From Sphingomicrobium sp. (GTDB lineage Bacteria; Pseudomonadota; Alphaproteobacteria; Sphingomonadales; Sphingomonadaceae), in assembly GCA_030447545.1 (NCBI GenBank), contig JAUJOV010000009.1:19707-67259 (forward strand): DNA of 47,553 nt, read 5' to 3'. Both the position numbers and the translations under genes were made by a program. Below are positions 1 through 9,500 of the stretch, in pieces. The notes under the pieces are model-generated. The model did no database searches, had not been told where the DNA came from, and saw only the letters and a list, made by a program, of their open reading frames with translations. Each line of letters begins with the position of its first letter. Positions within the stretch are counted from its first letter, which is position 1.

Positions 1-114
1 ACCGAGGCTGATTTTGCGAGCTGTCAGCTAACGAGGCACGCTGTTGGACACATCCGGCAGTTGTGCAATGTCTTGATCTTGGAGTAGCGTCGTACTCAGC
101 GGGAGCAAGCCCAG

Positions 115-585
115 ATGCATCCAATACTTTTTGCTGCGACGATGATGCTCGTAGGCATTTCGCCTCCATTGGCAGGATGGGAAAACCCAGCTTGGGGGAT
201 GACAGTCGATGCGGTTGAAACCATCCCGAGCACAGGGCCCGAGGCCGCAGGCGACGACTGGCTCTTAGCTCCGGGTTCAGAGGATGATAAGAGCCCCACT
301 TATGTGCGCGGGAAGGACATAGTTTTTCAGCCGAAATCGAGAGATGCGAAGGTGTGGATGAAACAGATAAACCCGCCCGATGCCCCTCCGACTGCTTCCT
401 CGATGACATTTTTAGTGGGTTTTGATTGCGTAGCTCAAACAGCGCGTCAGCTTACCCGAAATTATAATGCAAGCGATGGTCGTTTGGTAAAGAGCGTCAA
501 CCGCCCTGGCCCCTCTATTTATCCGGCTCCGGAAACCCTTGTGGGAGTGTTGATGGAGGTTATTTGCTCTGAACCAGGGAACTAA
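115..585 (+). CDS. putative secreted protein, surface-adhesin-E-like pattern
   Basis: Predicted 156-residue exported protein of unknown function. The first ~20 residues (MHPILFAATMMLVGISPPLAG) look like a signal peptide with a short hydrophobic core. The C-terminal half has a single-domain pattern, with FDCVAQTARQL near residue 103 and a final EVICSEPGN, which puts two cysteines in positions that could pair. The layout resembles small secreted proteins annotated as surface-adhesin protein E in sphingomonads, but that match is by eye. A purine-rich GGGAG lies about 10 bases before the ATG. Base composition is visibly lower in GC than everything after 860 (many AAT, TTT, AAA and ATA codons), consistent with an acquired element that ends at the tRNA-like remnant at 723-771. 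Function not assigned. Confidence 0.6.
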   Translation: MHPILFAATMMLVGISPPLAGWENPAWGMTVDAVETIPSTGPEAAGDDWLLAPGSEDDKSPTYVRGKDIVFQPKSRDAKVWMKQINPPDAPPTASSMTFLVGFDCVAQTARQLTRNYNASDGRLVKSVNRPGPSIYPAPETLVGVLMEVICSEPGN

Positions 586-668
586 CAGGCATTTCGGCAT
601 CTAGCAGAATTGGCCATCGTTGACAGATGCGCACAGTTACCCGTCCCCACTAAGGCAAAGACAGCCCG

Positions 669-695
669 TGCTACGCCAATGCTACAACATTGGCG
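669..695. repeat. att-arm-like repeats: TGCTAC direct repeat plus 8-bp inverted repeat
   Basis: TGCTAC occurs at 669-674 and again at 680-685, spaced 11 bases (one helical turn). It overlaps a perfect inverted repeat CGCCAATG (674-681) / CATTGGCG (688-695) with a 6-base loop. It lies about 30 bases before the tRNA-like sequence. Closely spaced direct and inverted repeats next to a tRNA 3' end are typical of tyrosine-integrase arm sites. That role is inferred; no integrase gene is in the window. Confidence 0.35.
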
Positions 696-722
696 AAAAT
701 GGCTGATTTCCGCCACCTGGAA

Positions 723-771
723 CGGAATCATAATCCGCGTGTCGGGGGTTCAAGTCCCTCCTCCGCTACCA
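723..771 (+). other. tRNA (CAU anticodon) 3'-half remnant, probable att site
   Basis: This reads as the 3' half of a tRNA. It has an anticodon stem-loop with anticodon CAT (CGGA / ATCATAA / TCCG) and a T-arm GGGGG-TTCAAGT-CCCTC with canonical TTCAA. It ends in the 3' acceptor strand CTCCGCT, discriminator A and an encoded CCA at 769-771. The 5' acceptor strand and D-arm are absent: the sequence upstream of 723 does not supply a GCGGAG partner. A half tRNA beginning in the anticodon arm is the usual footprint left at the far end of an element integrated into a tRNA gene (Met or Ile2 type). The composition change across this point supports a boundary. It is not a functional tRNA. Confidence 0.65.
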
Positions 772-861
772 CCTGCCCCAGGGGATACGTCAGCTTGCAC
801 CTTCCCTAAGGCTCGACTCGCATATATCAGCTCGCTCACCGGAATCTGGGGGAGGGAGTTC

Positions 862-1541
862 ATGGCCTCATTGGCCAAGTCGCTGGCGGTCAAGATCATC
901 ATGGCCTTGCGCAGGCCCGGGGGCGAGCTGGGCGTCCGCCTGTCGGGCCACCGCCGCTATGTCGGCGGCGGCGGCAAGAACTGGGACAAGATCGGGCAGC
1001 TCCAGCTCGACATGCTGCGCTCGCATGGAATGCAGCCGCATCATCACCTTTACGACATCGCCTGCGGCTCGTTTCGCCTCGGCGTCAAGGCGATCCCGTA
1101 CCTCGAGCCCGGGCACTATCCACGGGCTCGAGAAGGAAAAGAGCCTGCTCAAGGCCGGCGTGGACGAGGAGGCTCGGGCCCGAACTGTTCGAGCAGAAGA
1201 AGCCCGAGCTGGTCGTCTCCTCGGCGTTCGAGTTCGACAAGTTCTCGGCGCAGCCGGACTATGCAATCGCGCAGTCGCTGTTCACCCACCTGACGCCGGA
1301 CCTGATCGACCTGTGTTTCACCCGGCTGCGTCCGCACATGACGCCGCAGTCGCTGTTCTACGCGACCTATTACACGCCCAAGCCGGGCTACACGAGCCCG
1401 TCGAAGCCGCATGCGCGCCGGGTGTTCCACTATTCGCAGGAGGAGATGCTCGCCTTCGGGACGCGCAACGGCTTCCAGGCACGCTACATCGGCGACTGGA
1501 ACCACCCTCGCGACCAGGTGCTGGTCGAATATCGCGTCTGA
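862..1541 (+). CDS. SAM-dependent methyltransferase, two frameshifts
   Basis: Class I SAM-dependent methyltransferase of unknown substrate, about 225 residues if repaired. The ATG at 862 follows a GGAGGGAG ribosome site. Motif I is LYDIACGSFRLG, then a post-I acidic stretch GLEKEKSLL, an ELVVSSAFEFDKFS strand, an SLFTHLTPDLIDLCF helix and a C-terminal HYSQEEM...GFQARYIGDW. The frame breaks twice. Near 1119 TATCC appears where TATC fits, and near 1181 GAGGAGG appears where GAGGAG fits; each is a one-base gain. Removing both bases restores an open frame from 862 to the TGA at 1539, and 680 bases is two more than a multiple of three. Both changes look like run-length errors, though real decay next to a probable integration site cannot be excluded. 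Confidence 0.65.
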
Positions 1542-1613
1542 CGAGCCGGCAAGACGCCTGCCGCGCGCCGCATCGATGGCGGCCGGCGTTTTCCGCCCCC
1601 TACGCAGCCCGCG

Positions 1614-1841
1614 CTATTCCAGCGGTGCGGGGCGGTAGCTGTCCTCGGCGTGCTCGCGCCTGAGGCCCATTAGGCCGAACAAGCCCACGAGACCGATCAG
1701 ATTGGCCCAGTCGATGCCGCCACCGCCGCGACGCAGCCGTTCCTGCGTTTCGGTGGCAACGTCGTCACCCGTAGTGGCAAGTGCGGCGGAACCGGGCGTT
1801 GCGGCCGCGATAAGGATGGCCAGCATCCAGCGGGTTCGCAT
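1614..1841 (-). CDS. small C-terminally anchored membrane protein, WGxxGxxG-CTERM-like
   Basis: Predicted 75-residue exported and membrane-anchored protein. The ATG (CAT at 1839-1841) is preceded by a strong AGGAGG, which picks this start over the longer open frame upstream. Residues 1-23 are a signal peptide (MRTRWMLAILIAAATPGSAALA). The middle is short and polar, followed by a glycine run. Then comes IDWANLIGLVGLFGLMGL and a charged tail beginning RREH. This arrangement (W, glycine-zipper hydrophobic segment, basic stop-transfer, short tail) matches the small WGxxGxxG-type C-terminal anchor proteins common in sphingomonads. No enzymatic function is suggested. Downstream of a minus-strand terminator, so probably transcribed alone. 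Confidence 0.6.
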   Translation of the reverse strand: MRTRWMLAILIAAATPGSAALATTGDDVATETQERLRRGGGGIDWANLIGLVGLFGLMGLRREHAEDSYRPAPLE

Positions 1842-1935
1842 TCTTCCCTCCTGTTCGCGCGCGTCTTTCGGTCGCGCACGCAATCGCAACACATTGCGCG
1901 CTTTACTGTTCCCCGAACGCATCAGCCGGAATGGA

Positions 1936-1966
1936 CAAAACGCCCGGACCGCAAGCGATCCGGGCG
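1936..1966 (-). terminator. rho-independent terminator (minus strand)
   Basis: Eight-base perfect stem, CGCCCGGA at 1941-1948 with TCCGGGCG at 1959-1966, and a 10-base loop. Read on the minus strand it is followed at once by TTTTG, giving the U-tail. On the plus strand there is no T-run, so it serves a minus-strand transcript starting somewhere between here and proS. Confidence 0.6.
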
Positions 1967-2200
1967 TCCTGCGTGACGATTGCTCGTCAGCCCCCTTGGT
2001 GTCCCGCCGAAGCCTTGCTTTCGCGTGTCCTGCGGCGAACTCCCCGGCCTCGGCCCAAAGGGGCAGCCACCGACGAGGAGCGCACGCTAGGCCGATGCAC
2101 TCGCGCTTGTCACCTGCTTTGCTCAACCACAGCAGCTTTTGCGCCGCGCCTGTGTCGGCATCGCCACATCGCTGTGTGCCGCGCCGCCGCATTGCGCTCG
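1936..2200 (-). ncRNA. possible structured noncoding RNA upstream of proS
   Basis: The ~440 bases between the small membrane protein and proS contain no convincing protein, but the minus strand reads as a chain of hairpins ending in an intrinsic terminator. In minus-strand order there is CTGCT/AGCAG around 2113-2135, then GGCCT/AGGCC closing a longer arm around 2046-2093. CGCCG/CGGCG follows around 2005-2037, then a perfect 6-bp TGACGA/TCGTCA hairpin at 1974-1989, then the terminator at 1941-1966 followed by TTTT. I compared it mentally with tmRNA, 6S, RNase P and SRP RNA signatures and found no match. It could be a leader, a small RNA or a decayed sequence. Confidence 0.28.
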
Positions 2201-2215
2201 ACAACCGAGCGCCCT

Positions 2216-2266
2216 AGGGGGCACGGCTCCAGCCGCGCGCCCCAGGGAGCACGGCTCCAGCCGCGC
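2216..2266. repeat. 23-bp direct repeat in the proS leader
   Basis: Two copies, 2216-2238 and 2244-2266, differ at one position (AGGGGGCAC versus AGGGAGCAC at the start) and share GGCTCCAGCCGCGC. The period is 28 bases. Each copy carries GGCTCC, which is the exact complement of GGAGCC at 2269-2274; that hexamer overlaps the AAGGAG ribosome site of proS. Either copy could therefore pair with and mask the ribosome site. The repeat is seen directly; the regulatory role is inferred. Confidence 0.5.
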
Positions 2267-2282
2267 AAGGAGCCAGGACGAG

Positions 2283-3604
2283 TTGCGACTTTCCCGCTAT
2301 TTTCTACCGGTCCTGAAGGAAAGCCCGTCCGATGCGCAGATCGTCAGCCACAAGCTGATGCTTCGCGCCGGGCTGATCCGCCAGACCGCGGCGGGGATCT
2401 ACGCCTGGCTTCCAATGGGCTATCGAGTGCTCAGGAAGATCGAGCAGATCGTTCGCGAGGAGCAGGACCGCGCCGGCGCGATCGAGATGCTGATGCCGAC
2501 TATCCAGTCGGCCGACCTGTGGCGCGAGAGCGGCCGCTACGACGCCTATGGCCCCGAGATGTTGCGCATCCGCGACCGCCACGACCGCGAGATGCTCTAC
2601 GGGCCCACCAACGAGGACATGATCACTGCGCTGTTCCGCGACAATGTCCGAAGCTATCGGGACCTGCCGCGAATCCTCTACCACATCCAGTGGAAGTTCC
2701 GCGACGAGGTGCGGCCGCGCTTCGGAGTGATGCGCGGCCGCGAGTTCCTGATGAAGGATGCCTACAGCTTCGACGTCGACGAGGCGGGCGCTCGGCACAG
2801 CTACAACCGCATGTTCATCGCCTATCTGCGCACGTTCGCGCGGATGGGTCTCACGTCGATACCGATGCAGGCCGACACCGGGCCGATCGGCGGCGACCTC
2901 AGCCACGAATTCATCATCCTCGCGCCCTCGGGCGAAAGCGAGGTGTTCTACCACCAGGCGTGGGAGCGGGACCGATCGGCCGAGGCCGAAGGTGTAAATG
3001 CGCAAGATCCCGACGAGCTGCAGGCGTTCGTCTCCGGCCTGACCGCCGACTATGCGGCGACCGACGAGAAGCGCGACGCAAACCGCGAACGCGACGCCGG
3101 GGATGCGCTTCGCACGTCGCGCGGCATCGAGGTCGGGCACATCTTCTACTTCGACCAAAAGTACACGCAGGCGATGAACATGGCCGTGTCGATGCCCGAC
3201 GGCAGCCACGTCCATCCCAAGATGGGCAGCTACGGCATCGGCATCCGCGCCTGGTCGGCGCAATCATTGAAGCGAGCCATGACGAGGCGGGGATCGTCTG
3301 GCCTGAAGCAGTCGCGCCGTGGCAGGTCGGCATCGTCACGATGCGCGCGGACGACGAGCCGAGCGTCGTTGCCGCCGAGGAGCTGTACGGCAATCTCACG
3401 CTCGCCGGCATCGAGACCCTCTACGACGACCGCGACGAACGCGGCGGCGCAAAGCTCGCGACCATGGACCTGATCGGCCTCCCCTGGCAGCTCATCGTCG
3501 GCCCGCGCGGCATCGTCGCCGGCACGGTCGAAATCAAGCGCCGTTCATCGGGCGAACGCCACGAGCTGAGCGTGGAATCCGCGCTTGCGAGGCTGACCGA
3601 GTGA
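2283..3604 (+). CDS. proS: prolyl-tRNA synthetase, one frameshift
   Basis: Charges tRNA-Pro with proline in the cytosol; the short alphaproteobacterial form (about 440 residues, no editing insert). Conserved starts and motifs are clear: [13 protein letters not shown] at the N-terminus, [17 protein letters not shown], class II motif 2 in [17 protein letters not shown], and the C-terminal anticodon-binding domain ([11 protein letters not shown] onward). The start is TTG at 2283, matching family N-termini and following AAGGAG at 2267-2272. The frame breaks near 3245 inside motif 3 (GSYGIGI, then SRLVGAIIE in another frame). The span is 1322 bases, one short of a multiple of three, so one base is missing. 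As proS is essential, a sequence error is likelier than a mutation. The stop overlaps the lolC start. Confidence 0.9.
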
Positions 3605-4851
3605 TCCTCTCCCGCTACGAGCGAATGGTCGCTCGCCGCTATCTGCTGCCGGGCAAGGGCGAGGGGTTCATCTTCCTCGTCGCCTCTATCAGCCTGTTCG
3701 CGGTCGCTCTGGGCGTCGCCGCGCTGATCATCGTGATGAGCGTGATGAACGGCTTCCGCGCCGAGCTGTTCGACAAGATCGTGGGCTTGAACGGCCACGC
3801 GATCATCCAGGGATACGAAGGCCGCCTGCCCGAGTGGCGCCAGGTCGCCGACCGCGCCGCCAAGCTGCCCGAAGTGACCTCCGCGACGCCGCTGGTGATG
3901 CAGCCGCTGATGGCCTCCTCCAACGGCCGCGTCGAAGGCGTGCTTCTGCGCGGCATGCGGGTCGAGGACATCCGCAGCAACCCGGTGATTTCCGGCGACG
4001 TGAAGAGCGGAAGCCTCGCATCGATCACGGCTGGAAGCGGGCGAATCGCGATCGGCTCGCGCCTCGCGCAGAACCTCGGCACCTATGTCGGCGGCGAGAT
4101 CAGCCTGATCAGCCCCGAAGGCCGCTCGACCGTCGTCGGCACCGTGCCCCGGATCGTCACCTACACCGTCGGGGCGATCTTCGAGGTCGGCGTCTACGAC
4201 TATGACAAGGCGTTCGTGATCATGCCGATGGAGGACGCCCAGACCCTTCTGATGATGCCCGACGAGGTCAGCATCATCGAGGTCCAGACCACCGACCCCG
4301 ACCGCGCGCGCGAGATCCTCGCCCCGCTCGAGCCACTGGTCCAGGGCCGCGGCGCAATCATCGAATGGCAGCAGCTCAACTCGGCGCTGTTCGAGGCGCT
4401 CGAGATCGAGCGGGTGGCGATGTTCGTCGTCCTGTCGCTGATCGTGCTCGTCGCCGTGTTCAACATCCTGTCGTCGCTGATCATGCTGGTACGTGCAAAG
4501 ACCCGTGACATCGCGATCCTCCGCACCATGGGCGCGAGCCGCCGCGGAATGATGAAGATCTTCATGACCGTCGGAGTGACGATCGGCTCGCTCGGAATCC
4601 TGCTCGGCCTGATCCTCGGCGCGATCTTCCTCTTCTTCCGCCAGGCGGTGGTGAACGCGATCCAGTTCATGACCGGGCAGAACATCTGGGACCCGTCGGT
4701 CCGTTTCCTGTCGGAGCTGCCCGCGAAGACCGATCCGTTCGAAGTGACGGCGATCATCCTCATCGCTCTGGGCCTCTCCTTTCTGGCCACGCTCTACCCG
4801 GCGTGGAAGGCGGCGAGCACCGATCCCGTCCAGGTGCTTCGCTATGAGTGA
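3601..4851 (+). CDS. lolC: lipoprotein-releasing ABC transporter permease LolC
   Basis: Inner-membrane permease that, with LolD, extracts outer-membrane lipoproteins from the inner membrane and hands them to LolA. 416 residues from a GTG at 3601 that overlaps the proS stop (GTGA). The start fits the family ([20 protein letters not shown]). Topology is typical of LolC/E: one N-terminal membrane segment ([23 protein letters not shown] minus its ends), a large periplasmic domain from about residue 50 to 275, and three C-terminal segments. The loop ending [16 protein letters not shown] is the cytoplasmic coupling region that contacts the ATPase. The terminal [15 protein letters not shown] is characteristic. 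A single LolC/E-type permease is usual in alphaproteobacteria, so it may work as a homodimer (LolF-like). Confidence 0.93.
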   Translation: MILSRYERMVARRYLLPGKGEGFIFLVASISLFAVALGVAALIIVMSVMNGFRAELFDKIVGLNGHAIIQGYEGRLPEWRQVADRAAKLPEVTSATPLVMQPLMASSNGRVEGVLLRGMRVEDIRSNPVISGDVKSGSLASITAGSGRIAIGSRLAQNLGTYVGGEISLISPEGRSTVVGTVPRIVTYTVGAIFEVGVYDYDKAFVIMPMEDAQTLLMMPDEVSIIEVQTTDPDRAREILAPLEPLVQGRGAIIEWQQLNSALFEALEIERVAMFVVLSLIVLVAVFNILSSLIMLVRAKTRDIAILRTMGASRRGMMKIFMTVGVTIGSLGILLGLILGAIFLFFRQAVVNAIQFMTGQNIWDPSVRFLSELPAKTDPFEVTAIILIALGLSFLATLYPAWKAASTDPVQVLRYE

Positions 4852-5518
4852 GCCGGTTCTCGCGACGTGTGGGCTGAAGCGCAGCTTCACCCAGGCCGAC
4901 GTCACCATCCACGTGCTTCGCGGAGTCGACCTCGAGGTTGGCCCCGGCGAGATCGTCGCTCTGCTCGGGCCCTCGGGCTCGGGCAAGTCGACGCTCCTCC
5001 AGGCCGTCGGTCTGCTCGAAGGCGGGTTCGAAGGCTCGATCCGCATCCAGGGGCGCGAAGCGGCCGAGCTCGACAACGACCAGCGTACCCAGCTGCGGCG
5101 CGAGGCGCTCGGCTTCGTCTACCAGTTCCACCATCTGCTTCCGGACTTCGACGCGCGCGAGAACGTCATCCTGCCCCAGCTCATCCGCGGCAAGGACAAT
5201 GACGAAGCGCGGCAAAGGGCAGGGGATCTGCTCGGCAAGCTTCGCCTCGGCGAGCGCCTCGAGCACCGCCCCTCGAAGCTGTCCGGCGGCGAGCAGCAGC
5301 GCGTCGCGGTCGCCCGCGCGCTTGCCAACAAGCCGCCGCTGGTGCTCGCCGACGAGCCCACCGGCAACCTCGACGAAGCCACCGCCGACGTCGTCTTCGC
5401 CGAATTCCTCGACCTCGTGCGCGGCGAGGGGAGCGCGGCGCTCGTCGCGACCCACAACGAGCGGATCGCAGCGAAGATGGACCGCGTCCTGCGCCTGCAC
5501 GAAGGGAAGCTCGAATGA
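4844..5518 (+). CDS. lolD: lipoprotein-releasing ABC transporter ATPase LolD
   Basis: Cytoplasmic ATPase that powers LolC-mediated lipoprotein release. 224 residues, normal for LolD. Walker A is GPSGSGKST (residues 42-50), the Q-loop is [11 protein letters not shown] (92-102), the ABC signature is LSGGEQQR (146-153), Walker B is LVLADEP (166-172) with the D-loop TGNLD next, and the switch histidine is in [15 protein letters not shown] after the Q-loop is typical of LolD. It overlaps the lolC end by 8 bases, so the two are translationally coupled. The following gene starts 4 bases inside lolD's end. Confidence 0.93.
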   Translation: MSEPVLATCGLKRSFTQADVTIHVLRGVDLEVGPGEIVALLGPSGSGKSTLLQAVGLLEGGFEGSIRIQGREAAELDNDQRTQLRREALGFVYQFHHLLPDFDARENVILPQLIRGKDNDEARQRAGDLLGKLRLGERLEHRPSKLSGGEQQRVAVARALANKPPLVLADEPTGNLDEATADVVFAEFLDLVRGEGSAALVATHNERIAAKMDRVLRLHEGKLE

Positions 5519-6507
5519 CGGAGCCGGACCGGCACACAGGCGTTAGCCGCACCGTGCGGCGCCAGAACCCTACTGTCCTTGCGGCCATAGCGCTTGGCGT
5601 GATCCTGCTGCTTGCCATCGCCGCCATAGCCCTGCGCGGTCGCGGCTCGGAAGACGACCGCCTGACCGACGCGCGTGCCGAGCAGGCGCAGGCCAACCCC
5701 GAGAAGCTGTGCGGCAGCCAGACGACCTACGCCTTGATCAAGCGCGACCTGTTCCGCCGCGCCGCGCAGCTTCGCGGAAGCGACCAGGCCGTGTTCGACA
5801 AGCTTTCGGCCTATTCGGCCGTGCGAATGGAATCGCCGGTGCTGCGCGACGAAAATGCCGAGACCGGCGGCGCCACCTGCAGCGGCAATCTCTCGCTCGA
5901 CCTGCCGCCGGGGGTTGCCGTGGTCGGCGGCCGGCGCACCCTGTCCGCCGAGATCGTCTACACCGTCCAGCCTGCGGCGGACGGCAGCGGCTCTGTCGTG
6001 ACCCTGTCCAATGCGGAAGAGATCGTCACTCCGCTGGCGACCCTGGCCCGAGTCGGCGGTGCCGACCAGGCCTCGCTCGATCCTGGCGCCGACCTGGCCG
6101 GTCAGGATCCGTTCGCGCCGGCCCCGTTGCCGGGCGCGTAGCCCGGCCAAGCGGGCCCGTCGCCGCCGTCCCAGCCGCGCGCGCCGGCACCGGCGCCCGA
6201 ACCGGCACCGCCGCCAAGATCGACCGCAAGCCCCAGCTTCAACTGCGCGAACGCCCGTACCCGCGGCGAGAACGCCGTGTGCAACGACCCCGGCCTTGCC
6301 TCGCTCGACCGCCAGATGGCCGCGCAATTCAACTCTGCCTTGTCGCGCGCCAACGCGAGCGAACGCGCGTTGCTGCTGCGCACGCGCAGCGACTTCCTGC
6401 GCTACCGCGACAACTGCCCCAGCAACGCCTGCATCGCCCAGACGTACCGCGGCCGAATGCGTGAGATCAGCGACATCCTCGCGGGCCGCTGGACGCCCCA
6501 GCGTTAG
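5515..6507 (+). pseudogene. membrane-anchored LprI/DUF1311-like protein, split by in-frame TAG
   Basis: A 330-residue reading frame interrupted by one TAG at 6139-6141. The N-terminal part (5515-6138) has a membrane segment, VLAAIALGVILLLAIAAIAL (residues ~21-40), then a periplasmic domain with cysteines at CGSQTTY and ATCSGN. After the stop the same frame runs on without break: a Pro/Ala-rich linker, then FNCANARTRGE...VCNDPGLASLDRQM...FLRYRDNCPSNACI...YRGRM. That is the four-cysteine pattern of LprI/DUF1311 proteins, which include periplasmic lysozyme inhibitors. The stop reads as CAG to TAG in a Q/P-rich linker. The frame is kept on both sides, so it is a substitution rather than a slip. 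ATG overlaps the lolD stop (ATGA). The role is unproven. Confidence 0.65.
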
Positions 6508-6568
6508 CTGGGGATAAGTCCCGCACCCGCGCTTTCCTGATCCGCCGCAGCGCCGCATAATCTCCGGC

Positions 6569-9500
6569 GTGAGCCAGCCCTACGTCCCGCTTCGCGTCTT
6601 CTCCTCCTTCACCATGCTCGAAGGGGCGATGGAGCCCAAGGCGATCGCGGCCCAGGCGGCGGCGCTCGGCTTCCCCGCAGTCGCGCTCACCGACCGCAAC
6701 GGCCTCTACGCGGCGATGCCGTTCACGCAAGGCTGCCTCGAGAAGGGCGTGCAGCCGATCGTCGGCGCAATGCTCGCCGTCGCTCGTCCGCCCGAGATCG
6801 GACCGGCGGGAACGCTCGACTGGCTCGTCCTGCTTTGCAAGGACGAGGAGGGCTATGCGAACCTTTGCCGCCTGGTGTCCTCGGCGCACCTCGACCGCCC
6901 GCTCAACGAAGATCCGCATGTGCCCTTCGCCGCCCTCACCGACGCCTGCGCCGGCCTCGTCGCGCTCACTGCGGGCGCGGAGGGCGCAGTCGCGCGCCTG
7001 CTCGCCGATGCGCAGGCCGACAAGGCCGGCGCCTATCTCGACCGCCTCCAGGCGCTGTTCGCCGACCGCCTCTACGTCGAGATCGTCCGCCGCGGCGATC
7101 CGGTCGAAGAAGCGGCCGAGGAAGCGCTGATCGACCTCGCCTACCAGCGCGACCTTCCGCTGGTGGCGACCAACCCGGCCGCTTACTCCGACCCCAGCTT
7201 CCACGCCGCGCATGACGCGATGCTGTGCATCGCCCATTCCGCCTATATCGAGAGCGCCGACCGGGTAACCTCTTCGCCCGAAGCTTGGCTCAAGCCCGGT
7301 TCGGCGATGGCCGATCTGTTCGCGGACATTCCCGAAGCGGTGGCGAACAGCGCGGTCATCGCGCGTCGCTGCGCGGTCGGAGCGCCCCAGCGCCGCCCGA
7401 TCCTCCCGCGTTTGTCCGACCATGAGGACGAGCAGCTGCGCCGTGACGCCGCCGCCGGGCTCGACCAGCGGCTCCGCGGGCGCAGCGAAGACGAGCAGCG
7501 GCAATATCGCGAGCGCCTCGACTTCGAGCTCGACGTGATCATCCGGATGGGCTTCGCCGGCTACTTCCTGATCGTCGCCGACTTCATCAAATGGGCGAAG
7601 GCGCACGACATCCCGGTCGGCCCCGGCCGCGGCTCGGGCGCGGGCTCGCTGGTCGCCTGGGCGCTCACCATCACCGACCTCGACCCGATTGCCCTCAACC
7701 TGCTGTTCGAACGCTTCCTCAACCCCGAGCGCGTGTCGATGCCCGACTTCGACATCGACTTTTGCGAAACCCGCCGCGACGAGGTCATTGCCTACGTTCA
7801 GCGCAAGTACGGCCGCGACCGGGTCGCGCAGATCATCACCTTCGGCCGCCTCAAGGCGCGCGCAGTGCTCAAGGACACCGGCCGGGTCCTGCAGATGAGC
7901 TACGGCCAGGTCGACCGCCTCGCCAAGCTCATCCCCAATCACCCGACCGACCCGTGGACGCTCGAGCGCTGCCTCGGCCGGGCGCGCGACGACAAGACCA
8001 AGGAGCTCCTGCCAGCAGCCCCCGAATTCCTTGCCGAGTACAAATCCGACGCCGACGTTCGGCGCCTGGTCGATCTGGCGATGAAGCTCGAGGGCCTTCC
8101 GCGCCACGCCTCTACCCACGCCGCGGGCGTGGTGATCGGCGACCGCTCGCTGCACGATCTCGTCCCGCTCTACCGCGACCCGCGCTCGGACATGCCGGTC
8201 ACGCAATTCGACATGAAATATGTCGAAGCCGCAGGGCTGGTGAAGTTTGACTTCCTCGGCCTCAAGACGCTTTCGGTGCTCAAGGAGGCCGAGGAGCTGC
8301 TTGCCGCGCAAGGGCTCGACGTCGAGTTCGAAACGCTGACCTGGGACGACCCGGCGGTCTACGATCTGCTCCAGCGCGGCGACACGGTCGGCGTGTTCCA
8401 GCTGGAATCGGAAGGCATGCGCCGGACCCTGTCCGCGGTCCGGCCGACCGGCTTCGGCGACATCGTGGCGCTGGTGTCGCTCTACCGCCCGGGTCCGATG
8501 GACAACATCCCCTTGTTCGGCGACCGCAAGAACGGCCGAGCCGAGATCGCCTATCCGCACCCGATGCTCGAGCACGTGCTCAGCGAGACCTACGGCATCT
8601 TCGTCTACCAGGAGCAGGTGATCCAGGCCGCGCAGGTGCTCGCCGGCTATTCGCTCGGCGAAGCGGACCTCCTGCGCCGGGCGATGGGCAAGAAGATCCA
8701 GAGCGAGATGGACGCGCAGCGCGCGCGCTTCGTCGAGGGCTGCGCAGCCAATGCCATCGGCCCCGAAAAGGCGTCCGAGCTGTTCGACCTGATCGACAAG
8801 TTCGCCGGCTACGGCTTCAACAAGAGCCACGCCGCCGCCTACGCGCTGGTCGCCTACCATACCGCCTGGCTCAAGGCGCACCACCGGCCGGAATTCTACG
8901 CGGCCTCGATGAGCTTCGACATCACCCAGACCGACAAGCTCTGCCTGTTCGTCGAGGACATGCGCCGCGGCGGCGTCGAATGCCTGCCGCCGTGCATCAA
9001 CGCGAGCCGCGCGTCCTTCTCGGTCGACAAGGGTGCCGTCCGCTACGCGCTGGGAGCGCTCAAGGGTGTCGGCGAGAAAGCGATGGAGGCGCTGATCGAG
9101 GAGCGCGAGGCGAGGGGCCCGTTCACCTCGCTCGAGGACTTCGCCGAGCGCATCGACCCGCGCCTGCTCAACCGCCGGCAGATCGAAAGCCTCGCGGCCG
9201 CGGGTGCGTTCGACGCGCTTGCCCCCGACCGCGCAGCTTTGTTCGCCTCGGCCGAGACGATCCTCGCGCATGCGGCAAGCGCGGCCGACCAGCGTTCGAG
9301 TGGGCAGCACGGCCTGTTCGGCGGCTCGGCTTCGTCGGTCGCCCCGATCCGGCTTGCGAAAACGGAAGAATGGACCCTTGCCAGGCGAATGGCCGCCGAG
9401 CGCGAAGCGTTCGGCTTCTACTTCTCCGCCCATCCGGTCGATGCGCACCGCCACCTGCTCGCGGCCAACAAGGCGCGCACCTTCGCGGAGATTGCCGAAA

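Noticed and set aside
723-771. A functional tRNA gene
   Set aside because: Only the 3' half is present; no 5' acceptor strand or D-arm can be found upstream.
1936-2200. tmRNA, 6S, SRP or RNase P RNA
   Set aside because: No tag reading frame, no GGAAGGAAGCAG-type SRP loop, no RNase P conserved core; only local hairpins are visible.
1842-2204. Extension of the small membrane protein ORF upstream to 2204
   Set aside because: The extra residues have no protein-like pattern and the strong AGGAGG points to the ATG at 1839-1841.
6467-9454. Open reading frame of 995 residues on the minus strand opposite dnaE
   Set aside because: It is a mirror of the high-GC third-position pattern of dnaE on the other strand; the protein is Arg/Val/Asp-rich with no motif, while the plus strand encodes an unbroken DnaE.
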